From positions 38,473 to 102,472 of the forward strand of contig NZ_BMPY01000028.1 in the NCBI RefSeq assembly GCF_014647835.1: a DNA stretch of 64,000 nt. The letters run 5' to 3'. Of the stretch, positions 44,954-54,223 are shown piece after piece. Position 1 is the first letter of the stretch. The number at the start of each line of letters is the position of its first letter. Source of the stretch: Microbispora rosea subsp. aerata (GTDB lineage Bacteria; Actinomycetota; Actinomycetes; Streptosporangiales; Streptosporangiaceae). The notes under the pieces were generated by a model, which did no database searches, had not been told where the DNA came from, and saw only the letters and a program-made list of their open reading frames with translations. The position numbers were made by a program, and so were the translations under genes.

Positions 44954-45183
44954 TTCCGCTGCCCCGCGATGTGCTCGACCAGGCCGTCGAGCGTGTCGAG
45001 GTAGCCGCCGTCGATGTCGACGTCGCAGTCGAACTCCGCCTCCAGCAGGTCGATCAGCCGGAGGTAGGCGATCGAGGTGAGGCCGAGCGCGGGCAGGCTG
45101 CAGTCGGCCGTCAGGATGTCGGCGACGGCCAGCTCGCCGCCGCTCGCCTTCGACACCAGCTCGGCCACGCGCTCTCTCAGCAT
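44950..45183 (-). CDS. Free-standing acyl/peptidyl carrier protein
   Basis: A 77-residue PCP/ACP. The phosphopantetheine site is LGLTSIAYLRLI, with Ser near residue 36 in a DSL-like context (here TSI). Acidic helices (LIDLLEAEFDCDVDI) follow, as in acyl carriers that accept substrates from a stand-alone ligase. The neighbouring acyl-adenylating ligase is the likely loader. It overlaps the C-PCP gene by 7 bp and the condensation-like gene by 4 bp. Confidence 0.88.
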   Translation of the reverse strand: MLRERVAELVSKASGGELAVADILTADCSLPALGLTSIAYLRLIDLLEAEFDCDVDIDGGYLDTLDGLVEHIAGQRK

Positions 45184-46730
45184 GCTTCCTCCCGCAGGCG
45201 GGCGACCTCCGCCGCGATCCCGGCGATCGTCGGCTCGTCGAAGAACACGTCGAAAGACAGCTCCACGTCCATCCGCTCGCGCACCTTGGCGATGATCTGC
45301 GTGATCGACAGCGAATGCCCGCCGAGGTCGAACAGGTCCTCGTCCGGGCCGATCTCCGGCATGCCGAGCACCTCGCGCCAGATCTCGCCCACTTCCGCGA
45401 GGTACGGCGCCGCGTCCGCCCCGCCGCCCGCCGCGGCCGGGGCCTGCTCCCGCGGGGCGAAGGACGGCTCGACGGGGGACGGCAGCGGCAGCGCGGCCGT
45501 CTCGGCGTCCGGGGCTGCGGCGACCGCGCGCAGCAGAGACAGCAGGTGCCCGGCGACGGTCTCGCAGCCGGAGCGGCTCAGCACCGCCGGGTTGAACTGC
45601 AGCCGCGCCGCGATGCCGTCCGGCGCGTCCACCACCTGGAGGTGCAGCGTGCCGCGCACCGCGCCGTTGAACGACATCCAGTCCACCGACGCGGTCACGC
45701 CGGGGAACTCCGGAGTGACCGCGTCACGCCTGCGGTAGCTGACCGACACCGGCGTCAGCGCGGTGCGGGGGCTCACGCCGCCGACGGCGCGCGCGAGCGG
45801 CACCTGCCGGAACCGGTAGACGGCCCGCAGCTCCTCGCGCAGCGACCGGGCGAACTCGGCGAACGTCCGGGCCGGGGCCGGGGCGGGCACCGGCAGCTCG
45901 TTGACGAAGGGGCCGATGTGGTCCCGCGTCTCCTCGGTCCGCGTCGACAGGTCGACGGCCACCGCCGCGCCCTCGTTGCCGTACGCCGCGAGCAGGGTGT
46001 GCACGGCGGCGAGCACCAGCTCGAACCGGGTGACGCCCATCTTGCCGGCGGCGTCGGCGAGGTCGGCGGGCAGCGGGAAGTCGACGGCGTCGCCGGCCGC
46101 GGCGCGGATGGAGACCCCCGACAGGCCGGGCAGGCGCAGGTCCTGCCGGTCGTGCCAGCGGTCGCGCCAGAACTCGGCGGCCTCGCCGAGCAGCTCGGCC
46201 ACCCGGGCGTTCTCCCGTTCGACCGCCTCGCCGTACGCCGCGGGAAGGGCCGGCGACGGCAGCCCGGCGTAGGCGCCGGCCAGGGCGCGCACCAGGATGT
46301 CCTTCGACATGCCGTCGAAGACGGCGTGGTGGGCGACGGCGACGAGCAGGTGCCGCTCCGGCGCGAGCCGGAACACGGTGAACCGGGCGACCGGCCCGTT
46401 CTCCAGGTCCAGGGCCCGCGCCGTCTCGCGGTCGACCAGCTCGCCCGGCTCGCGCCCCGGGGCGTCCTCGATCGCGATCGGCGGGGGCACGGCGGCCGGC
46501 GCCAGGCGCAGCACGCCGTCCCGCTCCGCCAGGGCCGCGCCGAGCTGGGGATGCGCGCGGACCACGTCGTGGCAGGCGGCCAGCAGCCGGTCCGCGTCGA
46601 GGGGGCCGTCGAACCGGATGGCCAGCGGCATGTGGTACACGCGGCCCCCGCAGCCCATCCGCTCCGTTATCCACATGCCGTGCTGCGCGAGGGACGCCTG
46701 CTCCCCCTCGCCTACGAGCGTCGGTGACAT
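45177..46730 (-). CDS. NRPS C-PCP didomain without adenylation domain
   Basis: A 517-residue protein: condensation domain (15-410) with AHHAVFDG near 134 and GPFVNELPVP, and a carrier domain with Ser near 468 in LGGHSLS. No A domain lies between them, so its carrier must be charged in trans, by one of the three A domains or the acyl ligase. The short linker is Ala/Pro-rich (QAPAAAGGGADAAP). Starts one base after the ligase stop. A second, unusual step in an already dissociated line. Confidence 0.9.
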   Translation of the reverse strand: MSPTLVGEGEQASLAQHGMWITERMGCGGRVYHMPLAIRFDGPLDADRLLAACHDVVRAHPQLGAALAERDGVLRLAPAAVPPPIAIEDAPGREPGELVDRETARALDLENGPVARFTVFRLAPERHLLVAVAHHAVFDGMSKDILVRALAGAYAGLPSPALPAAYGEAVERENARVAELLGEAAEFWRDRWHDRQDLRLPGLSGVSIRAAAGDAVDFPLPADLADAAGKMGVTRFELVLAAVHTLLAAYGNEGAAVAVDLSTRTEETRDHIGPFVNELPVPAPAPARTFAEFARSLREELRAVYRFRQVPLARAVGGVSPRTALTPVSVSYRRRDAVTPEFPGVTASVDWMSFNGAVRGTLHLQVVDAPDGIAARLQFNPAVLSRSGCETVAGHLLSLLRAVAAAPDAETAALPLPSPVEPSFAPREQAPAAAGGGADAAPYLAEVGEIWREVLGMPEIGPDEDLFDLGGHSLSITQIIAKVRERMDVELSFDVFFDEPTIAGIAAEVARLREEAC

Positions 46731-46731
46731 C

Positions 46732-48261
46732 TCACTTGCCTTCCGTCGTGCTGATCGCGGAGTCGCCCAGCAGCGCGGGCAGCTCCTTCTTGATGACCTT
46801 TCCTGACTGGTTCCTGGGCAGGCTGTCGACCACGAGGACCCGTTCGGGCAGCTCGTGCCAGGCCAGCCGGTCCATCAGGAAGGCACGCACCTCACTCGCC
46901 GGCAACCCGGGCGACCTGGGCACGACGGCGGCGCCCAGCACGGAGCCCAGCACCGGGTGCGGGAGCCCGAACACCGCCGCCTCGGCGACCAGCGGGTGCT
47001 CGTACAGCGCGGCCTCCACCTGGAGCGTGGACACCTTGAACGCGCCGACCTTGACCACGTCGCTCTCCCGGTCGACGAGGTAGAGGTAGCCGTCGGCGTC
47101 CACGTATCCGATGTCGCCCATGCGCACCCACCCGTCGCGGAACGACCGCGCGCTGGCCTCCGCGTCGCCGTAGTAGGACCGGGTGGCCGTGGGCGAGCGC
47201 ATCCACACCTCGCCGGTCTCCCCGGGCGGCAGCGGGTTGCCCTCCTCGTCGGTGATGCGCAGCGCGCCGCCGAACGCCGGCCGCCCCAGCGCGGCCGGCC
47301 GGCTCCGGTCGTAAATCATGATCGTCTGCGCGGGCGCGGCCTCGGTGGACGTGTAGTAGTTCGTCACGGTCGCGTTCGGGAACGCCTTCGCCAGGCGTTC
47401 CGACAGGGCGGGCGGAAGCGCGGCCGCCGCCGAGCCGAGCAGCACCACGCTGGACATGTCGTGCCGCTCGTGCAGCCCGGCGTCGAGCAGCTCGATCGCC
47501 ATGGAGGGCACCAGGAACACGGTGCCCGGGCGGTAGGTCTCGATCAGCCGGGCGAACCGGCCGGGGGTGAACCTCGCCGGGGTCAGCACGGTCGGCCGGG
47601 CGTCCAGCGCGTTGATCAGCATGGTCTGGCCGGCGTTGGTGCCGATCGGGAAGGCGTGCAGCAGATGCCGCGAGTGGGCGAACCTGCGGTGCTTGGGCTG
47701 GGTGACGCACCCGTAGGCCAGGTTGGCGTGGCTCGCGCCGACCCCCTTGGGCCGCCCGGTCGTGCCGGAGGTGTAGAGGATCTGCGCCAGGTCGCCGGGC
47801 CGCACCCGCGGCAGGTCCGGCGCCGTCTCCGCCTCGACGCCGGCCTCCAGCTCCGCCGGGGTCGCGCTCCAGTGCTCCCCCTCGGGCGCCGCGAGGTTGC
47901 GGCCGAGCAGCACCGCCGACGCCGCGCAGTGCCCGATCATGTAGCTCAGCTCGGCCCGCGCCAGCCGGTCCGACATCGGCACGGCCACCGCGCCCGCCTT
48001 CAGCACGCCGAAGAACGCCACGGCGAAGTCGATCCAGTCGCGGCTGCCGAAGTGGAGCGCCACCCGGTCGCCCGGCTCGATCCCCCGGCCGGCCAGCCCG
48101 GCGGCGAGCGCCGCCGACCTGCGGTCCCACTCGGCGAAGGTGAGCCGCCCCTGCCCCTCCACGATCATCGCGGCGCCGTCGGGCTCCTGCCCCGCGCGCA
48201 GCCGCAGCAGCTCCGGCAGGGTGAGCGCGGGCGCGCCCCGCGTCCTCGTCGTCCCCGTCAT
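46732..48261 (-). CDS. Stand-alone acyl-AMP/acyl-CoA ligase
   Basis: A 509-residue member of the ANL superfamily with LTFAEWDRRSAALA at the start, the P-loop YTSGTTGRPKGVGASH near 165, YYTSTEA, MGDIGYVDADGYLYLVDR and the catalytic Lys region PRNQSGKVIKKEL near the end. It lacks a carrier domain and looks like a carboxylic-acid rather than amino-acid activating enzyme, so it likely supplies an acyl starter (fatty, branched or other acid) to a carrier. The acid itself cannot be read. ATGA overlap with the large NRPS-MFS gene. Confidence 0.87.
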   Translation of the reverse strand: MTGTTRTRGAPALTLPELLRLRAGQEPDGAAMIVEGQGRLTFAEWDRRSAALAAGLAGRGIEPGDRVALHFGSRDWIDFAVAFFGVLKAGAVAVPMSDRLARAELSYMIGHCAASAVLLGRNLAAPEGEHWSATPAELEAGVEAETAPDLPRVRPGDLAQILYTSGTTGRPKGVGASHANLAYGCVTQPKHRRFAHSRHLLHAFPIGTNAGQTMLINALDARPTVLTPARFTPGRFARLIETYRPGTVFLVPSMAIELLDAGLHERHDMSSVVLLGSAAAALPPALSERLAKAFPNATVTNYYTSTEAAPAQTIMIYDRSRPAALGRPAFGGALRITDEEGNPLPPGETGEVWMRSPTATRSYYGDAEASARSFRDGWVRMGDIGYVDADGYLYLVDRESDVVKVGAFKVSTLQVEAALYEHPLVAEAAVFGLPHPVLGSVLGAAVVPRSPGLPASEVRAFLMDRLAWHELPERVLVVDSLPRNQSGKVIKKELPALLGDSAISTTEGK

Positions 48262-51200
48262 GCGTGCTCCTTCCCGGGTTCGCGCGCCGCCCGCGTCTTG
48301 CGGGCGGCCGCAAGGCGCTCGGTCAGCGCCTGGTAGCCGACGACGTCGTCCGGCAGCGCGTCGGGCACCTCGGTGTCGAACCGGCGCAGCACCGGGACCC
48401 GCATCGCGACCAGCGCGATGACCGCGATCGCCAGCGCGAAGCAGGCGTACATGAAGCCGATCCCCCGGCCGGCGCCGGTGCCGAGCACCGCGCCCACCGT
48501 GCCGGCGAGCGGCCCGTCCGGGGCGAGCAGCGGCTCGAAGACCTGCGCGCCGTACGGCGCGACCAGGCCGAACCCGATCGGCAGCGTGGACCAGGCGATC
48601 AGCGTGTTCAGCGCGATGACCCGGCCGTGGAACCGCTGCGGCACCTTGACCTGGATGATCGTGGCGTAGACGCCGTTGAGCATGGTGAGGCACAGCGACA
48701 TGCCGAACGAGCCGACGGCGATGAGGAACAGGTCCTGCCGCAGCCCGGTCAGCAGGCAGAACACCGACAGGGCGAGCGTGAACAGCAGCACCCCGTACAG
48801 CCGCCTGCGGCGCGGGCCGCCCCAGGCGGCCATCGCCAGGCCGCCGAGGAAGGCGCCGAGCCCGCCCGCGAACGACACCCGCCCGACCTCGGCCAGCGTG
48901 CCGAACGACAGCACCAGCGGCGAGATCATCATGAACAGCGGGGACAGGAAGACGTTCAGCACCGCGAAGTAGAACAGCATCGCGCGGAAGCCCCGGATGC
49001 CCCAGGAGTGGCGGATGCCGCCCAGCATCTCCGCGAGCACGCTCTCCCGCCGCTTCCAGGCCATGGCCGCCGGGAAGCGGATCAGCACGACGGTGAGCGT
49101 GGCGACGGCGTAGCTGGCCACGTCGATGACGAGGATGCCCTCCAGCCCGATCGTCGACATCAGCCCGACCGCGATCAGCGGCACGATGAGCTGCGCGGTG
49201 CCGGTGGCCATCTGGACGACGCCGTTGGCGTGCCCGAGGAACCGTTTCGGCACGAGCTGCGGGATCGCCGAGTTGTACGCCAGCCGTTGGAAGGTGAGCG
49301 CGACCGACAGGCCGACCAGCAGCGGATAGATGTGCCAGACCTGCAGGTTGCCGGTCCACAGCAGCAGGCCGAGCGCGAGCTGGGTGCCGCCGGCCGCCAC
49401 GTCCCCGGCGATCATGACCTTGCGCCGGTCGAAGCGGTCGACGATGGCGCCGGCCAGCGGGGCGACGAGCATGCCGGGCACCAGGCCGAGCACGGAGAAC
49501 AGCGCGAACCGGGCGAGCGACCCCGTGGTGAGGTAGATCCACAGCGGGATGGCGAACTCGGTCAGCGCGGAGCCGGTGATCGAGGCGAGCTGCCCGGCCG
49601 CGACGAGGAGGAAACGCCGCATGCTGGGCGGCGGGCCGACGCGCGCCGCCGCGTCCGCCGCGCCGCCGGTGCCGTCCGGGCCGTCCTGCGCCCCGCCCGG
49701 CTCGGCCTCGGCCGCACCGGACCGGCGCGAGACGCCCTGCAGCCACCAGGTGCGGCTTTCGTCTCGTTCCAATGGCTCCGTGCGCCCGGAGGCGAGGGCG
49801 GCGTGGGTGCCGGTGACGATGTCGGCCAGCTCCTCGTTGCGATACCGCAGGAAGAAGTGGCCGGCCTCGTCGAGGACGACGCACGCCGCCGTGTCTGACA
49901 GGCAGTGCCACTCTTTGTAACGTTCCTGGTAAAACTCGGCCGCCGGGTCGCGTTCGCCGACCACGGCGATCACCGGCGTGCGCAGCGCCGGGCCGCCGCC
50001 CTCCTCGAAGATCCGGGTGAAGTACCGCTCGGCGGCGCGAGTGCCCTCGCGGCGGTTGCGCACGATCAGTTTGATCTGCTCGCGGCCGAGCTCCTCCACG
50101 TCGAGCCCGGCGGCGGTCAGGGCGTTGACCCGCTGCTGGTCGCTGGTGATGCGGTCGAGGAACGTCCCGAGCCAGTTCAGGCCGCGGCCCGGGCGGGCGA
50201 AGGGGAACACGCCGCCGAGATACAGCGCGTCCACGGTGCGGCCGTCCGCCTCCAGCCTGCGGGCGATCTCGGTGGACATCATGACGCCGAGGCCGCAATG
50301 GCCGTACAGCACGAGCGAGCCGCCGTTCCTGTCCATGATCTGGGAGATCTCGGCCACGCAGCCGGCGACGACCTCGTCGAACGGCCTGGACTCCTCGCCC
50401 AGCTCGTGGCCGGGCACGGCGACCGAGTACAGCGCCCAGTCGTCCGGCAGCGCGTCCGCGAGCGGCTGGTAGACGACCGCGCTCCCCCCGCCGTACGGCA
50501 CGCACACCAAGGTGGTGGTGGCGGGCCCGGCCGGGGTGAGCCGGTGCAGCAGGGAGCGCGGCGCGTCCCCTTCGGCCGTGAGCAGCCGGGCCAGCTCGCG
50601 GACGGTGCGGTGCTTGAACACGTCGAGCACCGTGATCTGCCGGTCCGGGTGGGCCTTGCGCAGCCGGGCGATGACCCGCATCGCCAGCAGCGAGTGGCCG
50701 CCCAGGTCGAAGAAGTCGTCGAGCGCCCCCACGCGCTCGACCTCCAGCACCTCCGCCCAGACGCGGGCCACGTCCTCCTCGGCTCCGGGCGCGGGGGCGA
50801 CGTATTCGGCCGCCGCCACCTCGGCCTCCGGCTCGGGCAGCCGCGAGCGGTCCACCTTGCCGTGCGACTTGAGCGGCAGCTCCTCGAGCCAGGCGTACCG
50901 CGAGGGCACCATGTAGGCGGGCAGCCGGTCGGCGAGCCAGGCGCGCACGTCCGCGGTCTCCGGCCGCGCGCCGTCCCCGGCGCTCCCGGCGTCCCCGGCG
51001 TTTCCGGCGACGGGGACGAGGTAGGCGACGAGCTGCCCGCCGCGCGGCTCGACCACGGCCTGGGCGACCGCCGGGTGGTCGGCCAGCACCGACTCGACCT
51101 CGCCGAGCTCGACCCGGTAGCCGCGGATCTTCACCTGCAGGTCGCGCCGGCCCAGGAACTCCAGGTCGCCCGAGTCGGTCCACCGGCCGAGGTCGCCGGT

Positions 51201-53798
51201 GCGGTACATGCGCGACCCCGGCGGGCCGTACGGATCGGGGAGGAACCGGTCGGCGGTCAGGCCCGGCCGGTTCAGGTAGCCGCGGGCCAGCCGGTCGCCG
51301 CCGAGGTAGATCTCCCCCGGCACCCCGGCGGGCACCGGCCGCAGCCGCTCGTCCAGGACGTACGCCCGGGCCCCGGGCAGCGGCGAGCCGATCGGCAGGC
51401 TCACGCTCGCCTCGGCCGGGCCGTCGGGCGCGGGCAGCCGGGAGACGTCGTAGGTGGTCACGCCGACGGTGGCCTCGGTCGGCCCGTAGTGGTTGACGAC
51501 CCGGCAGCGGCCCGCCGCCGCCAGCTCGGCCGCCCAGCCGCGCGGCGCGGCCTCGCCGCCCAGCAGCAGCAGCTTCCTGGGCAGCAGGCCCTCCGGCCCG
51601 GCGTCGGCGAGCAGAGCCGCCAGGTGCGACGGCGTGATCTTGAGGTAGTCGATCCCGGTCCGCCGGAAGATCTCCGCCAGCTCCGGACCCGCGGTGCGCG
51701 AGGGCACCAGGTGCAGGGTGCCGCCGGTCATCAGGCACAGGTAGAAGACCGTGACGCCGAAGTCGAAGGCGAGGGACTGGAGCAACGCGAAGGACGAGCC
51801 GGGCTCCACGCCCAGCCGCTCGCGCACCCCGGCGAGGTAGACCATGACCTCGTGGTGCTGCACCGCGACGCCCTTGGGCCGCCCGGTGGTGCCGGAGGTG
51901 TAGATCACGTACGCCAGGTCGCCCGGCGCGGCGGGCTCCCGGGAGCCGCCGGGTTCGGGCGTCTCGTCGTCGAGGTGCACGGCGGTGACGTCGCCGGGGA
52001 GCCGGTCGCGCAGGTCCGGGCTGGTCACGACGATCGACGCGCCGGCGTCGGCCAAGACGTACTCGAGCCGGCCGCGCGGGTGCTCCGGGTCGAGCGGCAG
52101 GTAGGCGGCGCCGGCCTTGAGCACGCCGAGCACCGCGACCGCCAGCCCGGTGGACTGCTCCAGGCAGATCGCCACGCGGTCGTCGCGCCGCACGCCGAGC
52201 CCGCGCAGCCGCCGGGCGAGCCGGTCGGCCGCGGCGTCCAGCTCGGCGTAGGTGAGGGAGTCGCCGCCGCAGACGACGGCGGTCGCCGACGGGGTGCGGG
52301 CCGCCTGCGCGGCGATCGCCTCGTGCAGCACGCGGGCCCCGCCGAACGCGTCCGCCGCGGGCCCGTCCGCCGCCGCCCCGGCGAACCCGAGCACGCGGTC
52401 GCGCTCCCGCGCCGGGAGCAGCTCCAGGTCCGACACCCGCGCGTGGGGGTCGGCGACGATCGACCGCAGCAGGTTCTCGAAGCACTCCGCCATCCGCGCG
52501 ATGGTGGCGGGCCGGAACAGCTCGGTGCGGTAGGTGATGGTGCCGCGCAGCCCGTCGCCCTGGTCCATCAGATACAGCGCGAGGTCGAAGCGGCTGGCGG
52601 TCACCTCGAACGGGTAGGCCGACATCTTCAGGCCCTGGGTGCGCAGCGGCGCCGACCGGTAGTTCTGCAGCGCGAACATCACCTGGAACACCGGCGACCT
52701 GCTGACGTCGCGTTCGACGCCGAGCTCGCCGACCAGCCGGTCGAAGGGCAGCTCCTGGTGCGCGTAGGCGTCCAGCGCGGTCTCGCGGACCCGGCCGAGC
52801 AGCTCGACGAAGGTGGGGTCGCCGGACAGGTCGGCCCGCATCGGCAGCGAGTTGATGAACAGGCCGACCACCCGCTCCAGCTCCGGCAGGTCGCGCCCCG
52901 ACACCGGCGACCCGACCGCGAAGTCGTCCTGGCCGGAATACCGCGCCAGGAGCACCTGGAAGGCGGCCAGCAGCGTCATGTACAGCGACGCGCCGTTCGC
53001 CCCGCCCAGCTCCGTGAGCGCGTCGACCAGCTCGCGGTCCAGCACGACGTCGTGGGCGGCGCCCGCCGAGCCCTGCTCCGGCGGGCGCGGCAGGTCGGTC
53101 GGCAGCTCCAGCGGCGGCAGCCCGGCCAGCCGCTCCCGCCAGTAACGGATGTCGCCCTCGTGGGTCCGCCCGCGTTCCCACAGGGCGTAGTCGCCGTACT
53201 GCAGCGGCGGCGCGGGAAGACCTGCGTCGGTCCCGGTCCGGTACGCCTCGTGCAGCGCGAGCAGCTCCTCCATGACGATGTCGCAGGACCAGCCGTCGGT
53301 GACGGCGTGGTGCATGGTCAGGAGCAGCACGTGCTCGCGGGCGGCGAGCCGGACCAGGAGCAGCCGCACCAGCGGGCCGGTCGCGAGGTCGAACGGCCGG
53401 CCCAGCTCCTCCTGGACGGTCTCCCGCACGGTGGCGGGGTCGTCCGACACCCGCAGCTCGACCACGGGCTCGTCGTCCAGCACTATCTCCGGCGTGCCGT
53501 CGTCGGTGGTGACGAACCGGGTGCGCAGGCTCTCGTGGCGGCGGGCCACCTCGGCCAGGGCGCGTCGCAGCGCCGTCTCGTCGATCTCGCCGCCCTCCAG
53601 TCGTACGGCGAAGGCGACGGTGTAGGCGGTGGTCCCCGGGGCGTACTGCTCCAGGAACCACAGGCGCTCCTGGGCGTGCGAGAGCGGCGGGCGGGTGCCG
53701 ACCGGCCGCGGTGGCACGGTGACCGTCGCGGCTTTCCCGGCCCTGAGCCGCTGCGCGAGCAACGCCTGCTTGGCCGGTGACAGGCCGGTCCGCGTCAC
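48258..53798 (-). CDS. NRPS C-A-PCP-TE fused to an MFS exporter
   Basis: An 1846-residue protein, first gene of the operon. Order: condensation (35-470; MHHAVTDG near 164); adenylation (485-980; YTSGTTGRPKG near 636, NHYGPTEATVG, YRTGDLGRW, LKSHGKVDR), pocket aligned to GrsA as D-F-T-K-L-G-H-V-G-K, near the Asp code (Asn possible); carrier Ser near 1036; thioesterase (1070-1310) with GHCGLG, Cys 1168 where Ser is usual, and a later Asp (GERD) and His (AGHFF); then from about 1392 a complete MFS transporter with about 11-12 membrane segments and VDRFDRRKVM. Chain release and export are thus on one membrane-bound chain. Start GTG 53798 follows GAGGTG by 8 bases; an upstream in-frame reading to 53903 has no ribosome site. 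Confidence 0.93.
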   Translation of the reverse strand: MTRTGLSPAKQALLAQRLRAGKAATVTVPPRPVGTRPPLSHAQERLWFLEQYAPGTTAYTVAFAVRLEGGEIDETALRRALAEVARRHESLRTRFVTTDDGTPEIVLDDEPVVELRVSDDPATVRETVQEELGRPFDLATGPLVRLLLVRLAAREHVLLLTMHHAVTDGWSCDIVMEELLALHEAYRTGTDAGLPAPPLQYGDYALWERGRTHEGDIRYWRERLAGLPPLELPTDLPRPPEQGSAGAAHDVVLDRELVDALTELGGANGASLYMTLLAAFQVLLARYSGQDDFAVGSPVSGRDLPELERVVGLFINSLPMRADLSGDPTFVELLGRVRETALDAYAHQELPFDRLVGELGVERDVSRSPVFQVMFALQNYRSAPLRTQGLKMSAYPFEVTASRFDLALYLMDQGDGLRGTITYRTELFRPATIARMAECFENLLRSIVADPHARVSDLELLPARERDRVLGFAGAAADGPAADAFGGARVLHEAIAAQAARTPSATAVVCGGDSLTYAELDAAADRLARRLRGLGVRRDDRVAICLEQSTGLAVAVLGVLKAGAAYLPLDPEHPRGRLEYVLADAGASIVVTSPDLRDRLPGDVTAVHLDDETPEPGGSREPAAPGDLAYVIYTSGTTGRPKGVAVQHHEVMVYLAGVRERLGVEPGSSFALLQSLAFDFGVTVFYLCLMTGGTLHLVPSRTAGPELAEIFRRTGIDYLKITPSHLAALLADAGPEGLLPRKLLLLGGEAAPRGWAAELAAAGRCRVVNHYGPTEATVGVTTYDVSRLPAPDGPAEASVSLPIGSPLPGARAYVLDERLRPVPAGVPGEIYLGGDRLARGYLNRPGLTADRFLPDPYGPPGSRMYRTGDLGRWTDSGDLEFLGRRDLQVKIRGYRVELGEVESVLADHPAVAQAVVEPRGGQLVAYLVPVAGNAGDAGSAGDGARPETADVRAWLADRLPAYMVPSRYAWLEELPLKSHGKVDRSRLPEPEAEVAAAEYVAPAPGAEEDVARVWAEVLEVERVGALDDFFDLGGHSLLAMRVIARLRKAHPDRQITVLDVFKHRTVRELARLLTAEGDAPRSLLHRLTPAGPATTTLVCVPYGGGSAVVYQPLADALPDDWALYSVAVPGHELGEESRPFDEVVAGCVAEISQIMDRNGGSLVLYGHCGLGVMMSTEIARRLEADGRTVDALYLGGVFPFARPGRGLNWLGTFLDRITSDQQRVNALTAAGLDVEELGREQIKLIVRNRREGTRAAERYFTRIFEEGGGPALRTPVIAVVGERDPAAEFYQERYKEWHCLSDTAACVVLDEAGHFFLRYRNEELADIVTGTHAALASGRTEPLERDESRTWWLQGVSRRSGAAEAEPGGAQDGPDGTGGAADAAARVGPPPSMRRFLLVAAGQLASITGSALTEFAIPLWIYLTTGSLARFALFSVLGLVPGMLVAPLAGAIVDRFDRRKVMIAGDVAAGGTQLALGLLLWTGNLQVWHIYPLLVGLSVALTFQRLAYNSAIPQLVPKRFLGHANGVVQMATGTAQLIVPLIAVGLMSTIGLEGILVIDVASYAVATLTVVLIRFPAAMAWKRRESVLAEMLGGIRHSWGIRGFRAMLFYFAVLNVFLSPLFMMISPLVLSFGTLAEVGRVSFAGGLGAFLGGLAMAAWGGPRRRRLYGVLLFTLALSVFCLLTGLRQDLFLIAVGSFGMSLCLTMLNGVYATIIQVKVPQRFHGRVIALNTLIAWSTLPIGFGLVAPYGAQVFEPLLAPDGPLAGTVGAVLGTGAGRGIGFMYACFALAIAVIALVAMRVPVLRRFDTEVPDALPDDVVGYQALTERLAAARKTRAAREPGKEHA

Positions 53799-54004
53799 GA
53801 CGCCGGCACCTCGGTTGAAATTTGCATCAAAAACATGGCATTCCTCTGTGCGCCGCGCCCCGGCACGCCGGCGATTCGTTGCAAAGACGCGGGTGGCCGA
53901 CAACCCGGCGGCAGATCACCGCCGGTGAGCTTCCTGCCTGGTGCCTGGCGCAGCGTGGAACCCCATTGCCGCTCGCGCCGTAATCCCCATTTCGGACGCC
54001 TGAG

Positions 54005-54057
54005 TGGGAACGCTCCCACGCTAGTGGAGGCTAGGGATTTCGGCTTTCATTCGTCAA
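54005..54057 (-). promoter_or_regulatory. NRPS operon promoter with CebR/CelR box
   Basis: On the minus strand: TTGACG (-35) at 54057-54052, 18-base spacer, TAGCCT (-10) at 54033-54028, then the palindrome TGGGAACGCTCCCA (plus-strand reading) at 54005-54018, one mismatch from the consensus. The box covers the expected start of transcription, about 220 bp before the NRPS GTG codon. It is direct sequence evidence that the cellobiose repressor controls the cluster. Confidence 0.78.
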
Positions 54058-54172
54058 GTGTCATGGAAGTTTCTGTCCGTTATAAACCTCAAGGGGATGG
54101 ATTGTGAGGATATTGCCGCAGATCACGGATAATGCGGCCTTATCTGCCCAACATCCCTCTATCGCTAGGGGA

Positions 54173-54218
54173 TTGACACAGCCACGTGCCGCACTTACCC
54201 TCCGTGGGAGCGCTCCCA
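54173..54218 (+). promoter_or_regulatory. E1-E2-bglC2 operon promoter with perfect CebR/CelR box
   Basis: TTGACA (-35) at 54173-54178, 17-base spacer, TACCCT (-10) at 54196-54201, and TGGGAGCGCTCCCA at 54205-54218, again over the transcription start. It faces away from the NRPS promoter; 545 bp separate the two start codons. Confidence 0.8.
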
Positions 54219-54223
54219 GACAG

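Noticed and set aside
46732-53661. A single 2309-codon minus frame spanning the ligase and the region of the NRPS-MFS gene
   Set aside because: Only the part up to 48261 (the ligase) has motifs; upstream it is an alternative frame of the NRPS-MFS gene. The ATGA junction at 48258-48261 gives two genes.
49905-53780. A 1291-codon plus-strand open frame opposite the NRPS-MFS gene
   Set aside because: The opposite strand has continuous NRPS, TE and MFS motifs; this frame shows no domain and biased residues.
36535-53798. A thaxtomin-type cluster
   Set aside because: No N-methyltransferase domains, nitric oxide synthase or TxtE-like P450, and predicted residues are not Trp/Phe; only the CebR control is alike.
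36535-53798. A hydroxamate or catechol siderophore cluster
   Set aside because: No ornithine/lysine N-hydroxylase, isochorismate genes, siderophore importers or iron boxes were seen.
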